A stretch of DNA of 64,000 bases from Trogon surrucura (taxonomy: Eukaryota > Chordata > Aves > Trogoniformes > Trogonidae), in contig CM036618.1 in the NCBI GenBank assembly GCA_020746105.1, positions 93,304,122-93,368,121 on the forward strand, in the 5' to 3' direction. This document shows, piece after piece, positions 1-20,300 of this stretch. How positions within the stretch are numbered: position 1 is the first letter of the stretch; the number at the start of each line of letters is the position of its first letter. The notes under the pieces were generated by a model. That model made no database searches, was not told the DNA's origin, and was given only the letters and a program-made list of their open reading frames with translations. A program made the translations under genes and the position numbers.

Positions 1-149
1 CAAATTCAGGTGACATGGACTGGACAGGTAGGCCATAAGGCGAGTGTTTAACTGGCTAGGCAGCTGGCCCCACAGAGAATTTCTCAATAGTTCAATGTTC
101 AAATGATATTCAGTTACTGCTAGAGCTACTTGCTGTCTGATATTAGGAT

Positions 150-605
150 CAGCACCATTTAACATCTTCATTAATGACTACCCATGACAAGATGGGATGT
201 ACCCATATTCTGCTTGTGTATGGCAACGAATTGGTGGGAGCTAGTTGAGATATCGAAGCGCAGGGCTGCTTTTCAGAAGCATCTCAATAAGCCAGAGAAA
301 TGGACTGACAGAGGCCTTGGGGTCTTTAGGACCAAGCTGAACACAAACATAGCCAAGCAGGTCAAAGAAAGTGAATATTCACCCCTATTTAGCATTTGTG
401 AGACTATGTCTGAGAGTACAGGAAATCCTGGTCGTGCATAAAGAAAAAAACTTTTCACACTAAGAGTGATAAAGAAAAGGGAACAGAAAGGGTGTGGGAT
501 CTCTGTTCTTAAAAACACTGAAAACTTCAATGGGCAAGGCTGAGCAACCTGATGTTCCTTTGATCAAGAGACTTGACATCCAACCCGAGTTATTCCATGG
601 TTCAC
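150..605 (+). mobile_element. Ancient, decayed CR1 LINE remnant
   Basis: Scattered matches follow the CR1 ORF2-to-tail order in plus orientation. They begin with 'atttaacatcttcattaatgac' (the FNIFIND block of CR1 reverse transcriptase), continue with the 'ctatttagcatttgtgagactatgtctgagag' region, and end at 'gagttattccatggttc', the degraded CR1 tail. It has many indels and stops. It lies between AARS2 exon 11 and the window edge. Confidence 0.55.
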
Positions 606-1274
606 AGACTGAGGAAGTGGGACAGTTCTAGCTTAGATATTTCAGCCAACGTCACCGCTGGGCTTTTTTCCTCCATTGTGCTCATCATAGTATATATAGC
701 TTGAATTGCCCCACTTTCTGCTTAGTGTGGGTTGCCACGAGCACACTGGGTAAGAGGAGCTGGCTGTACACAGTTATCTCTAACGGTTCATGACAGCCAC
801 GCCACCTCTTACTCTCTGTGGTTTAGCTTTATGCTCTCCCTAGAGCATCAGCAACTTTAGTTACCCTAAATGATAAAAAGCCTGTGCTGGCATCTAGTGG
901 CCTCACAAAGAACCAGCAAGTACACGGCTTTAGGCAACTACCTAAACCCTTTCACAATTATTCTTCATTCTAACTAGCACTCATACACAGAAGCCTAGTT
1001 GCTGGCGGCAGACTCATCTCTAGCAAAAATCAACAGTCACTGCTTCACCAAGCGAAGCACGGTAACATGAACCTGAGCTCAGAGCCTTGTCACCAGCAAT
1101 AACACCGACTTTGGGATGAGGTACAGGGGCACAGGAAGAACGCAGCAGCAAGGTGAACAGGTTTGAACCAAGTACCTGTTCCATGTGCATGAGGTCAGGC
1201 GGTAAAAGCAGTCTTGTGAGGGATTCCAGTGCCCTCAGGCAGAGCTTGCCTACAGATGGGACCTGGGCACTTAC

Positions 1275-8508
<7,234 letters not shown>

Positions 8509-8538
8509 AGTGGCCGAGGGCGGAAGGCGGCACGGCGG

Positions 8539-8548
8539 CTTCCGGAAG
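8539..8548. promoter_or_regulatory. ETS/GABPA palindrome CTTCCGGAAG with adjoining GC box
   Basis: CTTCCGGAAG is two overlapping ETS cores (GGAA) in inverted orientation. A GGGGCGGGG GC box follows directly (8548-8556). The site is 31-40 bases upstream of the AARS2 start codon. GABPA (NRF2) sites of this form are common in promoters of nuclear-encoded mitochondrial genes. Binding is inferred. Confidence 0.6.
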
Positions 8549-8654
8549 GGGCGGGGAGAAGAGCGGTGGCACGAGGGGCGCACGGGCTTGCAGAGGAGCG
8601 CCCAGAGGGCGGGTGCTGAGGGACGGCCGCGACCGTTACGGCTGGCTCCACCGG

Positions 8655-8664
8655 GCGCACGCGC
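8655..8664. promoter_or_regulatory. NRF1-type site GCGCACGCGC
   Basis: GCGCACGCGC matches the NRF1 core GCGCAYGCGC. It lies about midway between the AARS2 and RNF8 start codons (147 and 122 bases away). NRF1 controls many nuclear genes for mitochondrial function, which fits AARS2. Motif match only. Confidence 0.55.
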
Positions 8665-8688
8665 GGTGTGCGCTCGCGTTCTGGGTTT

Positions 8689-8696
8689 GATTGGCT
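8689..8696 (-). promoter_or_regulatory. Inverted CCAAT box (NF-Y site)
   Basis: GATTGGCT on the plus strand reads AGCCAATC on the minus strand, a full NF-Y consensus. It lies 90 bases upstream of the RNF8 start codon. CCAAT boxes are typical of TATA-less divergent promoters. Confidence 0.55.
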
Positions 8697-8785
8697 GGGC
8701 TTCTGCGCCGTGGGCGGCCGCAACGGCTCCCGCACGGCTGCACCGCGGCAGCGATTGCTCCTGCCTGTCGCGGCGGCCGGAGGCT

Positions 8786-11700
8786 ATGGCGGCGCGTGGG
8801 GCTTCGCGCCTGGCCTGGTGCCTCCGCCGGGTCGGGGCCAGCAGTGACTGGCTCCTGCTGGAGGCCGGCACGCAGGTGAGCTGGGCCGGCCCGGGCCGGG
8901 CTTCTCTCGGGCTCCGGCCCCTCGGAGGTGGTGGGCGGGGCGGCTGAGGCCGCGGCTATCGATACCGCCCGGGGCCGGGAGCCGTTACCGGCGTCGCTTG
9001 GCTTGAGCCCCGCCGCGGCCTGCTGCTCCCTGGGCAGGGGGCGAGCGGCCCTTCCGTGCGCTTCGTGCCGGACCCTCGCTGTTCCTTAACGGGCTTCGCG
9101 GGAGGTAAAGGCACCGTTCCGTGCCGGTTACCGGGCGGCGGTTGTTGATTGCTGCTCAGAGGAGCCGGCTGCTCCACCCCAGCGCACGGTGGGGCCGTTC
9201 CCGGCGCTCCCGGCGGCAGAAAGCAGCGGCCGGAGCCGGAGCGTCTCGGCCCCGGTAACGTGCGAGGGGGCGGAGAGCGGGCGTTCGAGTCTGGTTTGCC
9301 GGGAGTTCGACCGTTAACCGATCCTGAGGCGATCTCGTGTTTAGGTAGGAGCTGTTTGTGTGACACAGTAATGTAACGGAGGGGCACAAAATCATTAGCC
9401 TAGTTAACAGGGTGATGCTTTGGCGAGGTCAACAGCACGTAGTGCGGTTAGGTTTTTGTGGCTTAAGTTATTTGGGTGTAAATGAGGTCACGTTTTAAAT
9501 CTGTTTGTTATATTTTGGTATGTTACAGTAATAAGCCTTTTATTATTATGAGGTTTGTTGTTTTTTTTCTTCAGTTGAAAAGCCCAGACGGATCCTTGTA
9601 CTCTTTCCCCAGCAGACAAAGGTGTGTGTTGAGGTTGGGGTGCTGCAGGAGGATTGTCGTTCTGGTGGTCCAAGTCGGGCAGTCAGGTGTCATGGGTTCA
9701 TGCTGTACCTAATTGCTATACCTTCTTATCTTCTAACGCTAGGCAACTCTGTGAGCAAATGCATGCTTTTGTTGGTCTCCAGTTGTGGATCTGAAGCCAA
9801 GAGGTGTGCAAGTACTCTCCGTGAAGGACTTGAGTTAATGCATCTGCAAAGTCTGCGGCCAGGGCTCTGTTAATTGTGCAGAGAATCTTGTTCAAGGTGT
9901 TAGTGCTCTGGTTGTCTGCACAGCACTACAGTCCTACTCGCAGGCAACAGCGGCACTGACGGCATCCTGGTACTGCAGGCTTACCAGGCCACAGGCTGGC
10001 CTGTGAGCACAAAGTGCTTTCACTGGGGATTTAAATGTTGGTGCCAGACTGCACTGCTGAGGCGTGGGGATGTGCTGTGGTCTGCCAGTACTGCTGTGGC
10101 CCGCTGCAGACTCCAGCAGGCCACTGGTAACATCTCTGCCCCCTGCCGTGGTTTGCTCAATGGACTTGGTCAAGGGGAGGTTTCACGACTCACCCCCCAT
10201 TTGGTCTCGCTTATTGTAGTGCATGAGGCCACGCAGATGTGTGTGGTCAGGCACTGAGAATTGCTCACATGGGTTACGTGTTTCAAATGGAACTGCAGGG
10301 CCAAGGGCAAAGCTGAGTTTATACCTGAATCCACCTGAAGTCCAGAGTCTTTATCCACCTGAGTCTCTGTACCACTTACATATGCAGTCCAAGCTGACAG
10401 GACACAAATACATATGAAGCATGTAAGAGGTAGAGACCAGTGTGGTTAAGTTTGCTTTTGCAATCATAATAATGGGTTTAAGTTAGAACATAGGAAGTTC
10501 CACCTCAACATCAGGAGAAACTTCTTTACTGTGAGGGTTATGGAGCACTGGAACAAGCCGCCCAGAGAGGTTATGGAGTCTCCTTCTCTGGAGACTTTCA
10601 AAACCCACCTGGACATGTTCCTGTGTGGCCTGCCCTAGGTGATCCTGCTCCAGTGGGGGGGCTGGACTAGATGATCTCTAGAGGTCCCTTCCAACCTCGA
10701 ACATTCTGTGATTCTATGATCTTAGCTTGCTTCCTTGCATTTAGTTATGAGAGTCTGAGTTCTTGCTTTAACTCAAGGTGAGATCGGCTCAGCCAATGTG
10801 TAGCCCATGAACTTTTTTTAACTGCACCATCCTGTAGGAACTAGAAGGTGTGATGCAAAAGAATTGGGATTGCAGGGGAAAAGGGCAGTCTTGATCTAAT
10901 GTGTAAAACCAAAGTGCACTTTTATGATGTTCTTCACAGGGTTTCTTCACTGTGGGCTCCTGTTGAAGCATGTTTGCCCTCCTTTTTCTGCTGTATTATG
11001 TTGGATCCATACAGTTGTCTAATTACATGATAAGCTGACTGAAAACTTGTGCTGTGCATGAATGAATTAGAAAAGTGTGTGTGATTATCAGATCTTGCAA
11101 AGGAGGGAGAGCAGACCCATGGTTTAAATGGCAGCCTGCAATTAGATCAGATTTAATAAGATACTGTGAAACGATATGATTAAGTTATGTCCCCGATTAA
11201 ATTATGCTATGAGAGACTAATCAGATTATTTGGGTCGCTTTCACTTCCAGTTGTGAACTGTGTGGAGCTCAGTTTCTGAGCCATAAGATTGACGGTGAGA
11301 CTTACAAAAGTATTCTGCATTTGGGGCATGCTTACACGTGCTTTTTTTTTTTAATGGCAATTTTTTTGGCTATTTTTTCTTGCGTCTTTCCTGTTCACAG
11401 TTGAACAGATGCAACTAGCAAAATAAGAAGGTAAGAAGTAACCTTGAGACCCATGAACAATTATGCTGTTTTGAAGAAATAATGTTTAGTTATGTAATGA
11501 CTGATGTGAGACATGGATGGTTTGAGAGAAGCTTTGAGCTGCTTTGCTGCTGCTGAAATTTTCCATGAAACCAAGGCTGTAACCTTCCTTAGAGCATTCA
11601 TATTTTCCTTAACAACAGAGCAAGACAATACTTCAGACTTCGTAGATTTCTGATTTCCATCTGCTCTTGAATTTAAATGCAAAACAAAAAAAATATTATC

Positions 11701-14700
11701 CTGAATTCTTTGGAAATGGATATAAGATGCTGATCTAGATAGATTTCTTCTGTACGTGAGTTGAAACCATGTAATTGTATTTACCATGTCATTGCTGATT
11801 GCAGTTGCTAAACTACTTTATTTTCAGGTAACTATAGGACGAGGATTAGATCTCACATACCAGCTGGTGTCAAAAACCTGTCCCTTGATGATCTCTCGTA
11901 AGCACTGCGTTTTCCAGCAAAATGCAGAAGGGCAGTGGACTGTCAAGGATAACAAGGTACAGAGGCTGATTAAAGACCTTATACTCTGTGATTCAATTAA
12001 GAGAATGACTGGCTTGGCCTCCAAGAATGTATAGGCTTATGATATATGTGGTGTAACTGTGATAGGTGATCCATGGGAATGCGTCTTGCCTGCTTTGTGC
12101 TTCCAGCAGGAAGCTCCAGTCTGCTGCAATTGGGCTGCAAACTGTATTGCTGTATGTAGATTTGTCTCTTGGTTTAGCACTTTTTAGACAATTGTAGTCT
12201 CTCCAAGGGCACTTTGCAGTCTCTGAACCTGTTTTCTCTTACTCTCCTGAAAAATCTGATGAATTTTGGCAGTATTCTAAAGGATAATGTTCTTGTGCTG
12301 CTAACGAAAGGATAAACTGATACTCGTCATTGTGGTGACACAATTGCTTTAATTGTAATCAACTACAACAAGAATCTCTTGTTAGAATAACAACGCTTCA
12401 TGTTATGTTCAAATAAGTTTCTTCTGTAAGTCCTCCTTAGCTGATTAGAATGAAGTGTTGCAATCAAGAGTCCTCAGGTAGGCCTCCCTTTGACTTCAGT
12501 AATCTGTTTTTTGTAGCATTGTCTCTCTGCTTTCTCATTTGGCCTGAAAATTTTAAAACCAGTAACTTGCTTTAGAGCAGCACTGGTAGAACAAAAATGT
12601 TAAAACATGTCGTGTCGATTTGAAAGATGTGTGGGTCAACAGCAGATGAGTCAGAAAGGAATGGAGTGGCCACTGCTAAGAAAACCTGTGTTGCAGTACT
12701 TGTATAAACTTAAGTTTTCAAGTTATTGCGTGACTGAAAACATCTATGGTAGGTTAACTACTAACACTTTCTCTGCGTTATCACTGCTACCAGTTTGTCA
12801 AGTTGTTTTTTTAAGTCTCTTTAAGATGTGTCAGTTATTAATGATCCTGTAGTTCTTCTTGAGCACAGATCAGTTTTGCTGTTTTCAGAAACTATTTCTT
12901 GAGCTAGTCTGACTTAAAAACCCTTTTTATGCTTTGAACATTATCTCTAGAAGACCGTTTTCCTTCTTGTTTGTATTCTCCCTGTATTTATGGAGAACTG
13001 TCTCTTTTCTTCTTTAAGCAGTAGAAGCTCCTTTTTATTTTCTAGTTTCTTCTTGAATTTCAGGTGACATTAATTGTCAAGAATAATTACTGCAATATTC
13101 TATGTTCTTGAGTATTCTTTGAATCTTTCATTTCTTTGAGTCTTTTTGTTGCTTGGATCTTATTTCTGAAGCTTTGGAGCAGGATGGGGTTTTTTTTGCC
13201 CTAGAGCTCAGTCTTTTCCTTCTGCACAAGCACATATATTAATGCTGTTCTTGTACACAAAATCTGTAATGCAGGAATAATGCATGGTAAATAATGTAAT
13301 GCAATAAATGAGACACTAAACCAATAAATTGGACATTGCAAGGTCTATTTAAAGAAGTGGCTTGTTCTCATTGCAGCACTGAAGAGGTTGGATATGTTTA
13401 CAGTTACTAGAAATAACTTGCAGAGGACTCTAACTGCATATTAAATTCTGCTGATTCTCTGTTCATTTGCAGAGTCTAAATGGAGTCTGGCTTAACAAAC
13501 AGCGCCTGGATCCCTCAAAAGCCTATCCTATTGCTGAAGGAGACCGTATCCAGTTGGGAGTGCCTTTGGAAAACAAAGAGACTGCTGAATATGAATATGA
13601 AGTAATTAAAGAGGAATGGGAGAACATCAAACCCTTTTTAGCCCAAAGGAGTGACCTGGGGAAAGCTAAGTGTTCAAGAACTAAACGTAAATTTAGTTTG
13701 GAGGAAGTGGAGACATCTGGCTCAGAAGGCCCATCGAACTCTAGACCCAAAAGAGACAGAGTGTCCTGTGGTAGTGAGCCTTTGAGTAAACCATGGGGAA
13801 GGGTAGAAGAGGCCAGACAGTTAACAGAGAAGATGGATGTCAAGCTGCCTGCTCCTGGACCAAGTGAGGAGGATAGTGGTCCAGTGCGTAGTAGCCCTGT
13901 ACACTCCAAGAAGACCACATCTGTCCCCCATAAGGACCAGAAAGGTTCTGGTCTTACTCAGTCGTGGACTGGATTGGAAATGCTGAGGAAAACTCTGGTA
14001 GATATAATGAAGTTAAAGGTCAAAGTGCAGGAAAAGCAGACAGCGGTTCTGAATGTGAAGCAGAAGCGCAGGAAGTGTGCTCAGAAGGAGATCCTGGCAA
14101 TGGAGCAGGAGCTGCGGGAGTTGCAGGACCAGCTGTACATGGAACAAGAACATCATCATCAACAGGTGGAGGAGTTGGAGAGGACTTTCTCTAAAGAACA
14201 GCAGCAGCAGCTAGAGGTATAATGGTGGTAATCTTTCTGACCCGTGTCTTCTAATTTTTATGGAATATCTAGTACAAGACATTGAATCATAGAATCATAG
14301 AATGTTAGGGATTGGAAGGGACCTCGAAAGATCATCAAGTCCAATCCCCCTGCCAGAGCAGGAGTGCCTAGATTATGCTACATAGGAACGTGTCCAGGCA
14401 GGTCTTGAATGTCTCCAGAGAAGGAGACTCCACAACCTCCCTGGGCAGCCTGTGCCAGGGCTCCGTCACCCTCACTGAGAAGAAGTTTCTTCTCGAGTTT
14501 AAGCGGAACCTCTTGTGTTCCAGTTTCAGCCCATTACCCCTTGTCCTATCAGTGGTTGTCACCGAGAAGAGCCTGGCTCCATCCTCGTGACACTCACCCT
14601 TGATATATTTGTAAACATTAATGAGGTCACCCCTCAGCCTCCTCTTCTCCAAACTAAAGAGCCCCAGCTCCTTCAGTCTTTTCTCATAAGGGAGATGCTC

Positions 14701-17295
14701 CACTCCCTTAATCATCGTAGTTGCCCTGTGCTGGACTCTCTCCAGCAGTTCCCTGTCTTTCTTGAACTGAGGGGCCCAGAACTGGACACAGTATTCCAGA
14801 TGGGGTCTCACCAGGGCAGAGTAGAGGGGAAGGAGAACCTCTCTCATTGGTCCAAAATAAGAGCTTGAACCATACAGTAACACAAATAACGTTTGTCTAA
14901 GTTACTCCTGTTAAAATTGTCTCGAAAGTATTTTGCTTCCAACTGTGTGTACCAAAAAAAAGTGTAGAGACAGGAAGGACTGGGCTGCAATGGGAACTAG
15001 GAGAAAGGCACAAAATAATTTTTTAAAACTTGTTTTACAAACAGGTTCGTTACAGCAAGATAGTAAAGCCTTACAGTTAGTAAAAAAGTGTGGTTTTAAG
15101 TAAAAAAAAAAAAAAGAAAAGTCTCTGCTTAATCTCCTGTGTTTTCAGAGAGGACAAGTTGAAAAGTATTCACCTTAAGTGTGATTTTCTCTTGGTATAT
15201 GGTTGAATTAAGGCCAAATTTGCATGGCAAATCCATTCTCTTTTCAAGCAAGTGAATTATTGTATGCCTCAAACCTTGGAAAGAGGGATGTTCTTTTTTT
15301 CTCTTCTTCATACTTTCTTGCAATCTGGGTCTTCAAGCTGTTATGTGTATGTTAAGTAGTGTTTTAAATAACACACTGAATTATTTCTATTTAGAGAGTT
15401 TCCTCAAAGTCTGGTTTGGAGGAGGTAAAAATTCATCTTGTAGCGAGTTTAATAATTTATCATTTACTTCCTTTAAAGTCTGCTGCTAAAGGCAAGATAC
15501 CTGTATCAGAAGTACAGGAAGTTGTGTGCTGAGGCACAGTGGGAAGTTCAGATGGAGCTGTAGGCATGTCTGACTACTTTGAATGTGCTCAGAGACAGAG
15601 TTGCAGTTTTAAACTGTTTCTGACCTCTTTGCTTCTCTGAACATGCTGGCGCCTTCAGAGTTAGAGTAATGTGGAGGTGTTCCAAGTATGTAATTACAAA
15701 TGGTATTTCCATTTTAACTCTTCACAGTAAATGGTAGCTCTAATTTCTGTCACACACAAGTAACATTGAAGTGGGACATCTCAGTTTGCTGAAAATTAGT
15801 GTTGTTTCTTTAAGCGTATCCTCTAAAGAAAGTGTTCAAAGTAGTAATTTTTCTATCCATTGCTTTATTTGAGTTGTTTGTTTGTGTTTCTTTCCCCTCC
15901 AGGAAGTAAAGTGGCAACATGGGGAAGAGAATCTGAAGGAGCAGCTGGCCCAGGTCCTGCAAGAGGCAAGTAGTGAGGAGTTTAGGTTTGGTGTAACTAT
16001 GTAACTCAGACATTTAAATCTTTCTTACTCTTGTGGCCTCTTTGTAGAAGAGGAGGACTTTGCCTCAGGGGCATATGGAATGACCTTCATCTACAGACCA
16101 AATTTCTGTCAGAAGGTCACCGACCTTGCTTTGTGGGAATTACTACTTGCTGTTTCTTCCCCTGTTTCTCACCGGCACGCCCTTGAATAGAGGATTGCTT
16201 TGCTCATCCAGGGACGCTCCCAGAGGCGTTCTGCGGTCCTTCAGCCATATTGCAATCTTCTTGCTGGGAGCACTGCGGCCTGCTTGTGCAGCTAACGGAA
16301 AATATGTGCTGTGAAAACACTTGCTCGGACTGAAAGCATTAACGAGCTGCAATGAATTTTTTTTTAATTTGAATTTGGTCCTTGGGCTGGTGTTTTTTGT
16401 TTTTTTTAATGAGGTCTGTCTGGTGGGTATCTGTTTCGGGGAAGTTGTTTCGGTGGCTTTAACCGGAATTTACTCTTGGTTAGGAATGTTTTTGAAAGAG
16501 ATTGCCACACTCTTGGCTTTCCTAGCCTTTTTCCTGTTAGAAAGCTAATCTGAGAACAGCTTCAGGTAGCCCTGTATACAGTGACAGTTTTTTGTTATCC
16601 TTATATGTCGAATACACCTTGATACTCACGTGTCTGGACTCAAAAGGGTGACCATAAAACCTAACTGAAATGACAAAAGTAACCTGTTTGAGTGAATGAG
16701 AAGTGCAGTAACACTGGGAGGGTCGTAAATAACTGGCACTACATTCCAATTTTAAGGCTGAACTGCTGTAACACCCCAACTTACATAGATGTGTGTTGGT
16801 CTTTCAGGAGCAGATAAGGAGAAATGAGTATGTTGAACCTAATAATTATGGCATATATTTTTTTGGGGATAACTTGTAATAGCATTCTTATAATTTCTGG
16901 AATGGTATTGTTACAGCATCGTGCTTTGATGGAAGAACTGAGCCGTAGTAAAAAAGATTTTGAAGAGATAATTCGAGCCAAGAATAAAGAACTGGAAGAG
17001 ACCAAGGTAACTGAATTCTCAGTTCATAAGAGAAATGTGATATGCTTCAGCAGAGGAAATGGTTCATTTAACATTTGTCTTGACGGTACTTCGCCTCCCG
17101 TAGTGGAAAAACTGTATTTTAAGGTGGCAGCTGGCTATTAATTCCCGGGACTGGCGGAGGATACACCTTGCCTTGCTTGTAAATTAGTTTTGAAAAGTCA
17201 TTGGTAAATCTTTTTCAATCAGAAAGAAAGCCCAGAGCACCTGGGTGGTGTGCTGTGCAGAAGTGGGCTCATTCCACCCTTTCCTTCTTCTGTTT

Positions 17296-17326
<31 letters not shown>

Positions 17327-20300
17327 GGGTATTTGAGAAGTGAACAGCTTCATTTTCAGATAGAGTGCTTTCAAGTAAAGCTGCGGTGTCCCTCCAGTCC
17401 TACAAGGGAGTGTAGGACTGAAACAAAATGAAATATGAATGAGATAAGCCACGTTTCTTCCTGCTCTTGACACAAGGAGATGAGTGAAAAGTAATTAAGG
17501 AGATCCTCTTCCATCTCATACTCTTAAAGTTTACCACATTATCCACCCCTGTCTGTTTGCTTTCTGGTGGTGTTTTTTATGTCATCTTTGCAACTCTGTT
17601 GCTGTTTCAAGTATAGCCTCAACTGGAAGAATTTCTCTGTTATTTTTAGAAGGTAAAGCAGCGACCTAGGAGCCTAGTTTAACGCCAAACAAAAAGTATT
17701 GGGGAGTTAAATGCCAGTAAATATTTTAAATCCTTGCATTTCCTTTCTTAAATATTTGAGGTATTTTATCTGTTGGGCATTTTGCTCTTTACACCAGAGC
17801 TCAAAAGAACTGGTCTGTTGACTTAAGCCAACCTCATGTCAGGAAGAGGTTGAAAGAGATTCTGAAAAGATTGATGCAGGTAGTAATTTCTTTAGGCTGA
17901 AGAGAATTTTGGTAATCACTGCTGTTCTTGCTTGTAAGTTCTCAACACTGAGTGGGAATATTCCCAATACTGCTATGACTACAAAGAGGAGAGAGGTTAC
18001 AGATCTGGATATCTAATAGACACAGACTTGACATGTGGACTTGTATTGCTTTTCCCTGTACATGCACTTCCTGCCAGTATTATATTGAGTAAAACCTTGC
18101 TCTTTGGTATGTAATTTTCCACCAGGAGGAGAAGGAAAAGGTGAGAGCCCAGAAAGAAGAGGTGTTGAATCAGATGAATGATGTATTGGAGAATGAGTTG
18201 CAGTGCACAATCTGTTCTGAGCATTTTATCGAGGTATGTTTCAACTGTTACAGCTGCACCAGTAATGAAAAGACTTGAGATGCTCTCCCTAGTTCTATTA
18301 AAGCAACAGTCAAGAAGCTTATTTCTTCACTTGGCTAGTTTAACAGTCCCAACAGACTCATGGTGAGTTGTGGGTAAGGGTTGCTCCACAAATCCATTCT
18401 GTCTGCCCTAACTCTTCTGGGCAGCAAATTCAGCTTTAATGTCTCTGCTTGCATAGAGATGAGTGCTTAATCATAAAACGCATATGGACTTGCAGAAGTT
18501 TTGGCTGTTTTCGATCTGGTGCTCTGAGCTGCTGCTAATAGCCTACTTGGGGAAGAAGAATTTTGTAGTGGACCTTGCCTTAAATTGACTAGGCTTGGAC
18601 TGCTGCTCCTTTAGATATAGGAAGAGGTTAGTAAAGAAAGGGAGGTGCAGTGTTCAGGCAAGGCCTGAACCATTTATGTTGTTCAGATAACCTCTCTCTT
18701 TGAGAAATTGGCCTGCTTCCCTTTGATTCTAGAAGCGATGTGCTGTGCCTGATGAATGGATTGTTACTCCTGTTCGTGTTTTGCTAGAACTTCAGTTTCG
18801 TTACATTCATTTCTACTACAGGAAACTGGCTGTGTTAGCCGTGTTATAATGACTTAAGAGCTAGCTGAAATTTTAATTTCTGGTTTCTTAGTAATTTACT
18901 GCTCTTCTGCAGTATCTGAGTTTTTTTTTCCGTAATTTATCCCTTTCAGTTTGGGGAAAGTTAGAATTAATTCTTTTTGTCTGTTTCTTAGTAATTTACT
19001 GCTATTCTGCAGTATCTGAGTTTTTCCCTAATTTATCCCTTTCAATTTGGGGAAACTTATAATGGAATTAATTCTTTTTGCCTCTGTTTCTGACTTGCTG
19101 TGATCTACAGTGACTCCATTAACCAGCTTGTAAAAATTGTCCACACTCTGGCATTGGGAAAGTTTTTGTGTGTAAGCCCTAGAAAGGCTGAAGAGAAGGG
19201 GCTTTGGGCTTCTCCCCTTCCCTTATAGGAAGTGTTCATACAATGTTTTTCTGACTTCAGTATTTTTCTTTTGACAAACGCTTGTGTAAGCATGCTCAGA
19301 GAAATATCCTTGCGTTGAATTCCGCAGGCAGTCACTCTGAACTGTGCGCACAGCTTCTGCTCCTACTGTATCAACGAGTGGACAAAACGTAAAGTGGAGT
19401 GCCCTATCTGCAGGCAGGAGATCAAATCAAAGACACGCTCTCTGGTGCTGGATAACTGCATTGACAGGATGGTAGAAAAACTGGATGTGGAAATGAAAGA
19501 GCATCGCCTGACCCTTATCAGAGAGCGGAAAGGTGAGAGGTGGGTGGATGTGGCATGATGAGTACAATCTCTCATTCCATCTATTTTGTACAACTTTCAT
19601 TGGCACCTATATACCAAGGAGATGCTTGGGGAATGCAGCAGAAACACTAGAAAATTAGTTTTAAGATATGTTGTGTAACTAGGTTTACTGCACTGTAAAT
19701 GAAAATTAATAAAAAGTTTGGAAAAAACCTCCAGTATGAATTGCACAGTTGAGCAGGCCAATTTAGCCATGCTCAAGGTTATGCTTCATCAAAAATTCCA
19801 CTGAACAAAAGCAAAACTGTGCAGAACGAGCCTTGAAAAACTTAACGTTTTGATTAAACTATTAACTACATTGTTGTGAAAACTCAGCAGAGCAGTGCCT
19901 GATGAGAAACTCTGAATTTTCTTCGGCGTGCTAGATTTGTGTAGGAAATCTCTGAGGGGAACACTGGTGTGTCATGGTAAGCGTGTGGCTGAACTGGCAG
20001 CTGCTCTGCCATATTAATTTTTGTGGAATTAAACCCACTGTGGCTTAAATGCATGACTTCTTGCCTAGTTATAGCCAAAAGACTGTGCATGACGATGGCT
20101 TTCAGTAAAATCTCAGTATGGGGTATTCCTATTCTGCTTCCCTATTCAAAATTTGTTTCTAGAGCACTTGACACTGGTATCTAGGTGCTGAAATGTAGAA
20201 GTCTTTTTCCTGCTACCCCTTAACAAATTTCTGTGTTCCCTTGAGTAATTGTCTTGTTTTTTCCTCATAGAGGTGAGTGCATGATCCTTCATTTTGCAAT

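Larger units (their letters stand above)
8509..8785. promoter_or_regulatory. Bidirectional CpG-island promoter between AARS2 and RNF8
   Basis: Only 277 bases separate the two start codons, which face away from each other. The interval is GC-rich, full of CpG and lacks a TATA box. CpG-dense DNA extends from about 8.1 kb (AARS2 exon 2) to about 9.3 kb (RNF8 intron 1). It holds an ETS palindrome, GC boxes, an NRF1-type site and an inverted CCAAT box, listed separately. This is the usual build of housekeeping promoters for nuclear genes of mitochondrial translation. That it drives both genes is inference from position. Confidence 0.85.

Noticed and set aside
1-1274. Search for the next AARS2 exon
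   Set aside because: No minus-strand segment resembling the following conserved part of the synthetase was found. The region holds an ancient CR1 and otherwise unrecognised DNA.
14368-14883. 171-codon minus-strand open frame as a host gene
   Set aside because: It is the C-terminal piece of CR1 ORF2 in a truncated LINE. The same holds for 31837-32343 and 63296-63565.
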